A stretch of DNA of 64,000 bases from JAKAXS01 sp965279065 (GTDB taxonomy: Bacteria > Pseudomonadota > Alphaproteobacteria > Rhizobiales > Hyphomicrobiaceae). Shown one piece after another: positions 7,868-16,187 of the stretch. The stretch is from the NCBI GenBank assembly GCA_965279065.1, contig OZ257134.1:1240001-1304000 (forward strand), read 5' to 3'. Both the position numbers and the translations under genes were made by a program. The notes under the pieces were generated by a model. That model did no database searches, was not told where the DNA came from, and saw only the letters and a program-made list of their open reading frames with translations. Numbering within the stretch: the first letter of the stretch is position 1; each line of letters begins with the position of its first letter.

Positions 7868-8384
7868 CACCCGGTCATGCATCATGCTGCTGCTGGCCAT
7901 GATGGCCGGCAGTGAAGCCGCGTCGGCGGAAGCGCCGAGACTAGGCGTGCCGGCCGTCCCGGCAATCGTTGCCAAATGGAACACGACCATCTTTCCCGAC
8001 GGCCGCGGCCTGCCGCCAGGCGCCGGCACGGCCGAGCAGGGCAGGGTGATCTACGACGCCAAATGCTCCAATTGCCATGGTCCGGAGGGCCGCGGCGAAA
8101 CCGCCGAAGAGCTGTCCGGCAACGAGACGCCGCTGACCGATCCCGACACGTCTCAGACCATCGGTTCGTACTGGCCGTATGCGACGACCTTGTTCGACTA
8201 CACCCGCCGCGCCATGCCGATGGACAAGCCGGGCTCGCTGACGGTCGATGAGGTCTACGCCGTCTCCGCCTACCTGCTGCAGATCAACGGCGTCATCGGC
8301 GCCGCCGAAGAAATGAACGCGGCGACGCTTCCCAAAATCCGCATGCCCAACCGTGACGGCTTCACGCCGATCGACGCCAAATAG
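7854..8384 (+). CDS. SoxD-like c-type cytochrome
   Basis: A 176-residue secreted cytochrome c. A signal peptide (MLLLAMMAGSEAASAEA) precedes one domain with a single heme motif CSNCH in YDAKCSNCHGPEGRGETAEE and a probable axial methionine in RRAMPMDKPGSLT. It is shorter than two-domain SoxD of Paracoccus and carries only one heme site. It overlaps the soxC-like gene by 14 bases, which implies coupled translation and complex formation. It should pass electrons from the molybdenum centre to the respiratory chain. An alternative start at 7860 would remove two residues. Confidence 0.88.
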   Translation: MSMRSTRSCIMLLLAMMAGSEAASAEAPRLGVPAVPAIVAKWNTTIFPDGRGLPPGAGTAEQGRVIYDAKCSNCHGPEGRGETAEELSGNETPLTDPDTSQTIGSYWPYATTLFDYTRRAMPMDKPGSLTVDEVYAVSAYLLQINGVIGAAEEMNAATLPKIRMPNRDGFTPIDAK

Positions 8385-8406
8385 CAAGTGCACGTTGCCG
8401 CCGCGT

Positions 8407-9468
8407 TCAGGCCGCCGCGAACGCCATGTGCACGCGGGTGCCCGGCGCGTTGTCGTGGATCGCGACTTCGCACTCCAGCGACATCGCCATCGTCCGCACG
8501 ATCTTCATGCCCAGGCCCGTTCCCGACGGCCGCGCGCCGGCTGCCGGCGGCTTGATGCCGCCACCATTGTCGCTGACCTCCAGGCGCAGCGACCCCCCGG
8601 CTTCGCGCGCCAGCTTGATGAAGACCGGTCCCGGCTTCTCCAGCGAATACGCGTACTTGAATGCGTTGGTCACCAGCTCCGTGATGATGACGCCGATCGC
8701 GACCGCCTTGTCCGGCGGCAGGCTGACGGGATCGGCTTCAAGTCGCAGGTGCGTCGTCGTGTCGGTACGCGTCAGCGACTGCTCCAGATCCTGCACGATG
8801 CGCGACAAGTACTCCGTCATCGATACCGAGCTGACATTGTCGGACGTGTAGAGGCTGCGATGCACTTGGGCGATGGCGCTGATGCGGTTCTGCGTCTCGG
8901 CCAGCGCAAAGCGCGCCGCCGGGTCCTGCACCGAGGCCTCCTGCAGGTGCACGAGGCTCGCCACCATCGCCAGGCTGTTGGCGACGCGGTGATTGACCTC
9001 GCGCAGCAGCAACTCCGCCTTGTCGCGCGCGACGCGCACCTCGTGCTCGGCTCGGGCTTTGGCGCGCCGCGTCTCCTCGTGCAGCACGGCCTGCTCGATG
9101 ATCGAACTCAACAGCGACAGGAACTCGCCCGCCACATCCTTGACGACGTAGTCGGCCGCTCCCGCCTTGAGCGCGGCGACCGCTATGCGGCTGTCTTCGC
9201 TGCCGGTGACGTAGATGACGGGTGGCGCGTCGGGCAGCGCACGAATGTCGGGCAACACGTCCAGGCCGAGTTTTTCCGGCATGAAATGATCGAGCGCCAC
9301 AGCGTCGAAAGACGTCTCTCGCAGCATTTCCAGCGCGCGTTGGGCTTGCGTCGCCACCTCGACGACGAACCCGTCGCGTCGCAGATGCTTGGCCACGAGC
9401 ATGGCCAGCGCCTCGTCGTCGTCGACGTACAGCACGCGTCGCGGGGGATGTATTCCGGCCTCGGTCAT
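8407..9468 (-). CDS. Hybrid receiver - HisKA_2/HWE-like histidine kinase
   Basis: A 353-residue soluble protein. Residues about 10-130 are a receiver domain with VLYVDDDEAL acid pocket, phospho-acceptor Asp in AVALDHFMPEK and VTGSEDS switch. A short coiled segment follows. The dimerisation/phosphotransfer region has REVNHRVANSLAMVASLVHLQ, the HRVxNxL form typical of HisKA_2/HWE kinases. The ATPase domain has ITELVTNAFKYA, SDNGGGIK and GTGLGMKIVRTMA. The start overlaps the stop of the upstream single receiver gene (9465-9893) by four bases. Together with the CHASE3 kinase this is a three-gene phosphorelay, with no DNA-binding output encoded here. Confidence 0.92.
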   Translation of the reverse strand: MTEAGIHPPRRVLYVDDDEALAMLVAKHLRRDGFVVEVATQAQRALEMLRETSFDAVALDHFMPEKLGLDVLPDIRALPDAPPVIYVTGSEDSRIAVAALKAGAADYVVKDVAGEFLSLLSSIIEQAVLHEETRRAKARAEHEVRVARDKAELLLREVNHRVANSLAMVASLVHLQEASVQDPAARFALAETQNRISAIAQVHRSLYTSDNVSSVSMTEYLSRIVQDLEQSLTRTDTTTHLRLEADPVSLPPDKAVAIGVIITELVTNAFKYAYSLEKPGPVFIKLAREAGGSLRLEVSDNGGGIKPPAAGARPSGTGLGMKIVRTMAMSLECEVAIHDNAPGTRVHMAFAAA

Positions 9469-9893
9469 TCGGGGTCTGGCACCTGCATGACGGAAAGGAA
9501 GAGGCCAAGCTGGCGGATCGCCGCCGCGAATGTCTCATACTCGACGGGCTTGGTGATGTACACGTTGCAGCCGAGATCGTAGCAGCGCTGGATCTCCACT
9601 TTGTCGTCCGTCGTCGTCAGCACGATGACGGGCGCGCGATGCAACTTTTCGTCGGCCTTGATCTTTTCCAGGATGTCCGTGCCGCTCATATCCGGCAGGT
9701 TGAGATCGAGCAGGATCAGCAGTGGCGTGGCATGCGACTTGGTGCCGATCAGAAAGTCCATGGCGGCGCCGCCATAATCGAAATGCTTGATCTCGTTGGT
9801 GACACCGGCGCGGCGGATGTTTTTTTCGATCAATCGGGCATGACCGCTGTCGTCCTCGATCATGATGATGGTGACGGGTTCAGCCATTGGCAT
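9465..9893 (-). CDS. Single-domain response regulator (Rcp1-like)
   Basis: A 142-residue stand-alone receiver. The acid pair is in IIMIEDDSGHARLIEKN, the phospho-acceptor Asp in LLILLDLNLPDMSGTDILE, the switch Thr in VIVLTTTDDK and the Lys in YITKPVEYE. The N-terminal pattern ARLIEKNIRRAG resembles receivers that pair with phytochrome- or CHASE-type kinases. It overlaps the upstream CHASE3 kinase gene by 14 bases and the downstream hybrid kinase by four, so the three are almost certainly one transcript. It probably shuttles phosphate between the two kinases or acts by protein contact. Confidence 0.93.
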   Translation of the reverse strand: MPMAEPVTIIMIEDDSGHARLIEKNIRRAGVTNEIKHFDYGGAAMDFLIGTKSHATPLLILLDLNLPDMSGTDILEKIKADEKLHRAPVIVLTTTDDKVEIQRCYDLGCNVYITKPVEYETFAAAIRQLGLFLSVMQVPDPE

Positions 9894-11307
9894 TGCTCCG
9901 GCTCAGTTGAAGCTTGTTGGGAAACTTGAGGGCGAAGGTCGTGCCCTTGCCGATTTCCGATTGGACCGAGATCGAGCCGCTGAGCCGCCGCACGGCGGCG
10001 CGCACGAATGCCAGCCCGAGCCCTTCGCCGGGCTGGTCCTGGCGTCCTGCGCGACGGAACAGTTCGAAGATTCGTTCCAGGTCCTTGTCGTCGATGCCGC
10101 GGCCGTTGTCGCTGATCGTATAGTGCACTTGCCGCCCATCGGCATGGCCTTCGATCTCGACCACCGGCGCCCGTCCGTCGTCGATGTATTTCACCGCGTT
10201 CTCGATGAGGTTGCTGAACACCTGCTCGACGGCGAGCTTGTCGGTGACGAGCGCCGGCAGCTTCCCGACTTTGATCTCGCCTCCCGCCGCATCCACCTGA
10301 TGCTTGAGGCTGCCGGCAATACTGGTAACGAGCGCCGTCATATCGACGTTGACCGGGCTGAGCACGCGCCGGCCTTCGCGCGACAGCCCGAGAATGGCAT
10401 TGATCAGCCGGTCCATCTTGGCCGTGGACGTGCGGATGAACCCAATCGCCTCGGGCAGCTCTTCCTTCACGGCCTCGGGTGTATCCTGCAGAACCAGGTC
10501 GGGCGCATGTTCCGCCAGGGCCTCGTACTGCCGTCCCACCATCTTGCCGATCGCCTCCAACTCGCTGGTAAAGCCCATGATATTTACCAGCGGAGCGCGC
10601 AGGTCGTGGCTGACGATGTAGGCGAAGCGCTGGATTTCCTCGTTGGCCCGCACGATGTCGGCCGTACGTTCGTCGACCATGCGTTCCAGCCCCGTATTGA
10701 CCTCCTGCAGTTCGCCTTGCGCCGATTCCAGATCGCGGATGAACCGCAAGACGATGGCGGCCGTGGTGGCCGCGAGGGCCACGATGAAAACCAGCGTCGC
10801 CAGATTGATGAACCGGGCCCAGGCCTCCGACCTGGCGAGGTTGGCGATGCCCGCCTGGATGAATTCGTCCTGCCGCGCCGTCAGATTGGCCACCACGGCG
10901 CGAAGCTGATCCATGGCCCTTTTGCCGCCGCCGGCGTTGAGCTGGTCCATCGACGCATCGCGCCGGCCCGCGCGAACGTTCTCGACGGACGTCGTGATGA
11001 AGGCCATGCGGCGCGCAACGAGGGTGTGCAATTCGCCGAGGCTGTTTTTGAGAACGTCGTGTTTCTCGGCCATGCTGTCGAGATCGCCCAGATGTCGCGG
11101 CAAGTCGGCCAGCGCCGACTGATAGGGTTCCAGGTAACGTTCTTCGCCTGTCAGCAGGTATCCCCGCTGCCCTGTTTCCGCGTCCTGTGTCGCGCTCAGA
11201 ACGCCGGTCAAGCTCGTCTTCACGGCCTGGTCCGTTACCGTATCTGCGATGAACGTCGAGGTGCGCGAGCCAACCCAGAGCGAAAACAATGCGTTTGCGA
11301 TAAGCAC
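9880..11307 (-). CDS. CHASE3-domain sensor histidine kinase; start codon uncertain
   Basis: At least 475 residues from GTG 11307. A CHASE3 extracellular sensor (about 15-155, with LSATQDAETGQRGYLLTGEERYL) is followed by a transmembrane helix (LATLVFIVALAATTAAIVL), a coiled segment, HisKA with FAYIVSHDLRAPLVNIMGF, and HATPase_c with NLIENAVKYIDD, ISDNGRGID and GLGLAFVRAAVRR. The GTG start cuts into what looks like the first membrane helix: the frame is open a further 38 codons upstream and encodes NTRQKVIGLLAAGFT just before it, but contains no ATG, GTG or TTG. A non-standard start (CTG or ATT) or a mutated start is possible. First gene of the phosphorelay operon. Confidence 0.88.
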   Translation of the reverse strand: MLIANALFSLWVGSRTSTFIADTVTDQAVKTSLTGVLSATQDAETGQRGYLLTGEERYLEPYQSALADLPRHLGDLDSMAEKHDVLKNSLGELHTLVARRMAFITTSVENVRAGRRDASMDQLNAGGGKRAMDQLRAVVANLTARQDEFIQAGIANLARSEAWARFINLATLVFIVALAATTAAIVLRFIRDLESAQGELQEVNTGLERMVDERTADIVRANEEIQRFAYIVSHDLRAPLVNIMGFTSELEAIGKMVGRQYEALAEHAPDLVLQDTPEAVKEELPEAIGFIRTSTAKMDRLINAILGLSREGRRVLSPVNVDMTALVTSIAGSLKHQVDAAGGEIKVGKLPALVTDKLAVEQVFSNLIENAVKYIDDGRAPVVEIEGHADGRQVHYTISDNGRGIDDKDLERIFELFRRAGRQDQPGEGLGLAFVRAAVRRLSGSISVQSEIGKGTTFALKFPNKLQLSRSNANG

Positions 11308-11660
11308 CGTAAAGCCAGCCGCAAGGAGACCGATGACCTTCTGACGGGTGTTAGCGAGAATAGCCGTCTCCCGAAGGTGTTGTGGCAGTGCCGCCTGAGA
11401 AATATGAATGGCGCGACATCAGCCCATGTCCTGGAAAATGTCTACAGGAATGAGAAACAACGATTATTCCGTTGTCGTCCTACCTGGACGCGCGCCCTGT
11501 AACGACCCTTAAGCAGTATTTAACCGAACTCTCATCCCAGCTCGCTGAGTATTTGCTACAATTGATGTTCGGGCTATCGTCTGTCACGAGCAATTAACGT
11601 AATTCAGTGTAACTTCCGCTGACCTTCGGAAAGCGGCAGAAAAAGTCGGATTTTTTACTT
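11308..11660. promoter_or_regulatory. Divergent intergenic region between the phosphorelay and the HAD-UbiA gene
   Basis: This gap lies between divergent genes and should carry promoters for both. The first part (to about 11420) is the open extension of the CHASE3 kinase frame. The rest is less GC-rich than its surroundings, with stretches such as ATTTGCTACAATTGATG and GGATTTTTTACTT directly before the plus-strand ATG. No convincing -35/-10 pair, RNA gene or small gene with a ribosome binding site was recognised. Confidence 0.45.
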
Positions 11661-13106
11661 ATGGATGCTCGCGTTACAGATCTTCAACCATTGTCTCGCA
11701 GCGTTTGCGTCGATCTGGACGGCACCCTTTTGGCGACCGATACCCTGGCCGAAGGCGTCATGCGGCTGGTCCGCGCCAATCCTCTGATGGTGTTGATGCT
11801 GCCGTACTGGTGGCTATGCGGGAAGGCTCGCCTCAAGGCCGAAGTCGCCACGCGGACGCACCTCGACGTCGAACTGCTGCCCTACCGCCAGTCCGTCCTC
11901 GACGCCTTGAAACGTCAGAAGGCGGACGGCGCCCAGCTGTTTCTCACGACCGGCGCGCATCGCCGGGTGGCCGAAGCCGTGGCCAGTCATCTCGGCATCT
12001 TCGATGGGATTTTCTTCACTGAGGGCGACGTCAACCTGACATCGCACGCCAAGCGCGAACTGCTGGTCGCCAAGTTCGGCGAGAAAGGGTTCGATTACTT
12101 CGGCAATAGCCGCGATGATATCGAGATATTCGAGCACGCGCGGGATGTGACCGTTGTGGCACCAGATGCTGCAGCCAAAAAATGGTCCAAGCAAAGGACA
12201 GCCGGCATGATCGAAGGCGATCGGGTTTCGGCGAGAACCTATTTCAAGGCCATTCGCATCCACCAATGGCTGAAGAACTCTTTGGTCTTCGCACCTCTGT
12301 TTCTCTCACAGTTGGAGTATCAACCCGCTGCCGTGGTGCAGGCCTTCCTCGCGTTTTTCGCCTTCAGTTTTGCCGCCTCCGCCGTCTATGTCCTGAACGA
12401 CCTGATCGATCTGCCGTCTGATCGCCAGCACGCCACCAAACGCAATCGTCCGTTCGCCTCCGGCGTCCTGTCCATTGCCACGGGCGTGAAGTTGGCCGTG
12501 ACCTTGGCGCTCGCATCGGGCGCGTTGGCCTTGCTGCTGCCGTCGGCGTTCGGTGCCTGCCTTCTGATCTACGCCGTGATCACGACCGCCTACTCGTTCT
12601 GGCTCAAGAAGAAGCTGCTGCTCGACGTGTTCACGCTGGCTGGCCTCTATAGCCTGCGCGTCATTGCCGGCGCCGCCGCGATCGGTACCGACAACTCGTT
12701 CTGGCTGCTGGCGTTCTCGATGTTCTTCTTCCTCGGCCTCGCCCTGGTGAAGCGCCAGGTGGAACTGGCAGCCGTGACCTTGCCGACGCACGCCTCGCTG
12801 AGCGGCCGCGGCTATCGTGCCTCCGACCTCCAGGTCATTGCCATGAGCGGTCTGTGCGCGGCCTTCGCCTCCGTGCTGGTTCTGGCGCTGTATATCGACA
12901 GCCCGGAAGTCAGCCGCCACTACAACCAGCCCTGGCTACTCTGGCCGCTGTGCCCGATGACCCTGTATCTGACCATCCGTATCTGGGTGTTGGCCTCGCG
13001 CGGCGAGATGAAGGAAGACCCGGTACAGTTCCTCATGCTCGACTGGCGCAGCCAGCTTGTGATTGCCGCGGGCGCCGTGCTGGTCATGCTGGCCACCCTC
13101 ATATGA
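11661..13106 (+). CDS. HAD hydrolase - UbiA prenyltransferase fusion (polyprenyl-phosphate phosphoribosyltransferase-like)
   Basis: A 481-residue two-domain protein. Residues about 10-185 form a HAD hydrolase with DLDGT (nucleophile Asp18, acid Asp20), motif II FLTTGAHRR and motif IV YFGNSRDDIE. Residues about 195-481 form a polytopic UbiA domain with YVLNDLIDLPSDRQH, giving the NDxxDxxxD metal/pyrophosphate site, then KRNRPFASG. The HQWLKN and NRPFASG pattern is that of Rv3806c-type enzymes and rhizobial NoeC, which put 5-phosphoribose on a polyprenyl phosphate. A HAD domain would then remove the 5-phosphate, as Rv3807c or NoeH is proposed to do. The stop overlaps the DprE1-like start (ATGA), supporting one pathway. 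Confidence 0.88.
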   Translation: MDARVTDLQPLSRSVCVDLDGTLLATDTLAEGVMRLVRANPLMVLMLPYWWLCGKARLKAEVATRTHLDVELLPYRQSVLDALKRQKADGAQLFLTTGAHRRVAEAVASHLGIFDGIFFTEGDVNLTSHAKRELLVAKFGEKGFDYFGNSRDDIEIFEHARDVTVVAPDAAAKKWSKQRTAGMIEGDRVSARTYFKAIRIHQWLKNSLVFAPLFLSQLEYQPAAVVQAFLAFFAFSFAASAVYVLNDLIDLPSDRQHATKRNRPFASGVLSIATGVKLAVTLALASGALALLLPSAFGACLLIYAVITTAYSFWLKKKLLLDVFTLAGLYSLRVIAGAAAIGTDNSFWLLAFSMFFFLGLALVKRQVELAAVTLPTHASLSGRGYRASDLQVIAMSGLCAAFASVLVLALYIDSPEVSRHYNQPWLLWPLCPMTLYLTIRIWVLASRGEMKEDPVQFLMLDWRSQLVIAAGAVLVMLATLI

Positions 13107-14398
13107 CGATCGACACACAAAGCTGGGGGCGGCTCGCCGCCCCGGCGCAGCGCGTGGTGTCCTCTGAACGGTGGCGCGAAACGCCCGGCCAACTGCTGGC
13201 GTTCGGCAACGGTCGCAGCTACGGCGACAGCTGTCACAACAGCGCCGGCTCACTGATCGAAACGCGCCGCCGCGACCGCATCCTGTCATTCGACCCAGCA
13301 ACCGGCATCATGCGCTGCGAACCCAGCGTGATGTTGACCGAGATCATCGCCACCGGCGCCAGGCATGGCTACTTCATCCCCGTGACGCCCGGAACCCGCT
13401 TCGTGACGATCGCCGGCGCAGTCGCCAACGACGTCCACGGCAAGAACCATCACTTGCGCGGCACAATAGGCTGCCACGTCAAGGCGATCGGCCTGGAGCG
13501 CTCGGATGCCGGTGAGCTGCATTGTACGTCGGGAGAGAACCCCGAGCTGTTCTCCGCCACGATCGGCGGTATGGGGCTGACCGGCCTCATCACCTATGTG
13601 GATCTTGCCCTCGCGCGCGTTCCCTCCCTTCGCATCAGCGAGACGCGTCACAGGTTCCAGCGGCTGTCTGAGTTCTTCATCCTGTCGGCCGAGAACGATG
13701 CGGCGTACGAATTCTCCGTCGCCTGGATCGACCAGTTGGCCAAGGGCTCCAGCTTCGGTCGCGGCATTCTGTTGCTGGGCAATTTCAGCGAGGAGGGCGG
13801 GTACGATGCCGAACCGGCCAAGCCGCTGTTTCGCGTTCCCCTCACACCTCCCGTCAGCCTCCTCAACCGCCTGTCGTTGACGGCCTTCAACGCGCTCTAC
13901 TACTGGCGCGCCGGCGAGCCGCGCACAGGCGCCAGCGTCCCCTGGGACAGTTTCTTCTATCCCCTGGACCGCATCGGCGGATGGAACCGTCTCTACGGCC
14001 CGAAGGGCTTGATGCAGCATCAGTCTGTCGTGCCTGTCGACGGCGGCGAAGAAAAGGTTGCCGCGTTGCTGGCCTGCGCCGCGCGCCACAGGCAGGGATC
14101 GTTCCTGACGGTCCTGAAGAAATTCGGCGACATCGGATCGCCCGGACTTTTGTCGTTCCCCCGGTCCGGCTACACCCTCACGCTCGATTTCCCGTTTCTG
14201 GGTGAGCCGACGCTGCGGCTGCTGGCGGACCTCGATCGCATCGCGGTCGAGGCCGGCGGCGCCGTCAATCCTTACAAGGACGCCCGCATGTCGGCCGCCA
14301 CATTTGCCGCGTCCTTCCCCAATTGGGCCCAATTGGAGCGCCTCCGCGATCCTCGGTTCATGTCGGATTTCTGGGCCCGCACGGCCATGCGGCTTTGA
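13103..14398 (+). CDS. DprE1-like FAD-binding oxidoreductase
   Basis: A 431-residue VAO/PCMH-family flavoprotein starting at ATG 13103, four bases inside the preceding gene's end. The FAD region shows FGNGRSYGDSCHNSAG and PVTPGTRFVTIAGAVANDVHG, then GKNHHLRGTIGCHVKAIGLE, all close to the pattern of DprE1, which oxidises the 2-hydroxyl of polyprenyl-phospho-ribose to a 2-keto sugar. The C-terminal half contains FLTVLKKFGDIGSPGLLSFP and NPYKDARMSAATF near the end. The usual partner, the SDR reductase DprE2, is not encoded nearby. Alternative: another D-arabinono-lactone/alditol-oxidase-like enzyme, but the upstream partner makes the DprE1-like role the best reading. Confidence 0.88.
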   Translation: MTIDTQSWGRLAAPAQRVVSSERWRETPGQLLAFGNGRSYGDSCHNSAGSLIETRRRDRILSFDPATGIMRCEPSVMLTEIIATGARHGYFIPVTPGTRFVTIAGAVANDVHGKNHHLRGTIGCHVKAIGLERSDAGELHCTSGENPELFSATIGGMGLTGLITYVDLALARVPSLRISETRHRFQRLSEFFILSAENDAAYEFSVAWIDQLAKGSSFGRGILLLGNFSEEGGYDAEPAKPLFRVPLTPPVSLLNRLSLTAFNALYYWRAGEPRTGASVPWDSFFYPLDRIGGWNRLYGPKGLMQHQSVVPVDGGEEKVAALLACAARHRQGSFLTVLKKFGDIGSPGLLSFPRSGYTLTLDFPFLGEPTLRLLADLDRIAVEAGGAVNPYKDARMSAATFAASFPNWAQLERLRDPRFMSDFWARTAMRL

Positions 14399-14677
14399 GC
14401 AACGGCTGGGCCCGTCCCCTTTCCCGTTAGGACAGTGTATCGGGCTGATACAAAATGTAGTTGGTTCTTGGCCTAGTTCTGGCAGGCTCGCGTGATGTGA
14501 TGATACGGCGCATCGGTTTCGAGCCGCGTGTGCCAATGAGGGAATGCTATTTTCATCTATCTTAGATCAACTACCGATAAGCCGGTGATGCGGGCGTGGG
14601 CACCAAATCGGTGCATCCGCAATTGTTGAATTTCAGACCCGAACAGGGTCGCCCAGGGTGAGTGCAGGGAGTGTTGT

Positions 14678-16114
14678 ATGCTTGATACCGTCGACCAGAA
14701 GCGGGTTGAGGTTGCGGACGGCCCAAAGCTGTTGAGCGTCGACGACGCCAAGTCCATGGACGTGGCGCGGATGGCCGAGCTGTTTCGCGACCATATCAAT
14801 CCCGGTCAGCTGCACTTCATGCGTCTGCTTGGCTTCAATAAGGTCAAGGTCGAGCGCGCCGAAGGCATGTACTACTACGATCAGAACGGTCGTAAGATTC
14901 TCGACTTTTTCGGCGGCTTCGGCTCGCTGGCGCTGGGCCATAACCATCCGCGCATCCTCGAAGTGCGTCGCAAGTTCGCCGAAGAGAAGCGCCACGAGAT
15001 CGCCATCGCCTTCCTGTCGCAGTACGCTTCCGCCCTCGCATACAACCTGGCGCAGATCTCCCCCGGCGATCTCGACATGGTGTTCTTCGGGTCTTCCGGT
15101 TCCGAAGCCATGGAGGCCGCGATCAAGCTGGCCGAGCGTGCCGCCGGACCGAAGCGCTCCAAGATCGCTTACGCGCAGAATTCCTTCCACGGCAAGACGC
15201 GTGGCGCACTGGCATTGACGGACTCGCCTCTGTATCGCGCCACTTTCCGCCTCAACGATCATACGCGCTGTGTTCCCTTCGGCGACATCGAAGCCATCCG
15301 TCGCGCTTTCGAGGAGGATCGCGAGATCGGCGTCATCGTCCTGGAAACCATCCAGGGCGGCGCCGGCATCATCGAAGCGCCTGAGGGTTTCTGGAAGGCC
15401 CTGCGCGCGCTATGCGACAAGCACGACGTGATCTGGGTGGCGGACGAGGTCCAGTGCGGCGTCGGCCGTTCCGGCAAATTCTATGCCTTCCAGTACGAAG
15501 ACGTCGTGCCGGATATCACGGCCCTTGCGAAATCGCTGGGCGGCGGCAAGAGCGCCATGGCGGCGATGATCGCCAGCCGTGACATCTACATGAAGGCCTA
15601 TGGGTCGCCGGCAACAGCAATGATCCATGCCCAGGCCACCTTCGGCGGTATCGGCGAAGCCTGCGTGACGGCGATCGAAACGCTCAATGTCCTTTATGAG
15701 GAAGGCCTCATCGAGAACTCCGCCAAGCAGGGCGCCTACCTCCTGCAGCGTCTGAAGGACCTGCAGCAAAAGTACCCGAAGTTCATCAAGGACGTCCGCG
15801 GCCGCGGCCTTTATGTCGGCTTGGAATTCCAGGACCTTTCCAATACGCTCCCGCTCGTGCTGAAACCGATGGTCGCGGCCCTCGACGACAAGCTCAAGGG
15901 CTCGATCTCCGGCTTCATCGGTAGTCTGCTGCTGAAGGATCATGGCGTGTTGGTTGCGTTCACCGAATACAATCGCAACGTCATCCGCCTCGAGCCGCCA
16001 CTGATCTGTGCTTCCGAGCACGTCGATGAATTCATCACGGCCCTCGACGAAGTTCTGTCGCGCGGCATCACCGGTATCGTTAAGGATTTCATCGTCTCGA
16101 AGGCGCAATCATAG
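14678..16114 (+). CDS. Class III PLP-dependent aminotransferase
   Basis: A 478-residue aminotransferase of the acetylornithine/4-aminobutyrate type. FFGSSGSEAMEAAIKLA binds the PLP phosphate, WVADEVQCGVGRSG gives the cofactor-binding Asp, and LAKSLGGGKSAMA holds the Schiff-base lysine (AKxxGGG). An N-terminal extension of about 45 residues precedes the core. AGGGAG lies before the ATG. It follows the HAD-UbiA and DprE1-like genes on the same strand after a 279-base gap and precedes a large membrane protein. A sugar, polyol-lipid or amino-acid substrate is possible; relatives named HpnO aminate ribosylhopane, but no hopanoid gene is visible here. Substrate unassigned. Confidence 0.87.
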   Translation: MLDTVDQKRVEVADGPKLLSVDDAKSMDVARMAELFRDHINPGQLHFMRLLGFNKVKVERAEGMYYYDQNGRKILDFFGGFGSLALGHNHPRILEVRRKFAEEKRHEIAIAFLSQYASALAYNLAQISPGDLDMVFFGSSGSEAMEAAIKLAERAAGPKRSKIAYAQNSFHGKTRGALALTDSPLYRATFRLNDHTRCVPFGDIEAIRRAFEEDREIGVIVLETIQGGAGIIEAPEGFWKALRALCDKHDVIWVADEVQCGVGRSGKFYAFQYEDVVPDITALAKSLGGGKSAMAAMIASRDIYMKAYGSPATAMIHAQATFGGIGEACVTAIETLNVLYEEGLIENSAKQGAYLLQRLKDLQQKYPKFIKDVRGRGLYVGLEFQDLSNTLPLVLKPMVAALDDKLKGSISGFIGSLLLKDHGVLVAFTEYNRNVIRLEPPLICASEHVDEFITALDEVLSRGITGIVKDFIVSKAQS

Positions 16115-16127
16115 TCTTCGCCGGCGG

Positions 16128-16152
16128 AAGGGGACGACGCTGTCGTCCCCTT
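16128..16152 (+). terminator. Stem-loop downstream of the aminotransferase gene
   Basis: AAGGGGACGAC, loop GCT, GTCGTCCCCTT: an 11-base perfect stem 14 bases after the stop codon. There is no strong T-run after it (GCAGC follows), so termination may be weak. It may instead be a processing hairpin between the aminotransferase and the next membrane-protein gene. Confidence 0.65.
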
Positions 16153-16187
16153 GCAGCTAAGCATCGCAACAGGTTCTGAAAGATTGC

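Noticed and set aside
8353..9582. Plus-strand open frame opposite the hybrid kinase
   Set aside because: Arg/His-rich shadow translation; the minus strand carries complete receiver and kinase motifs.
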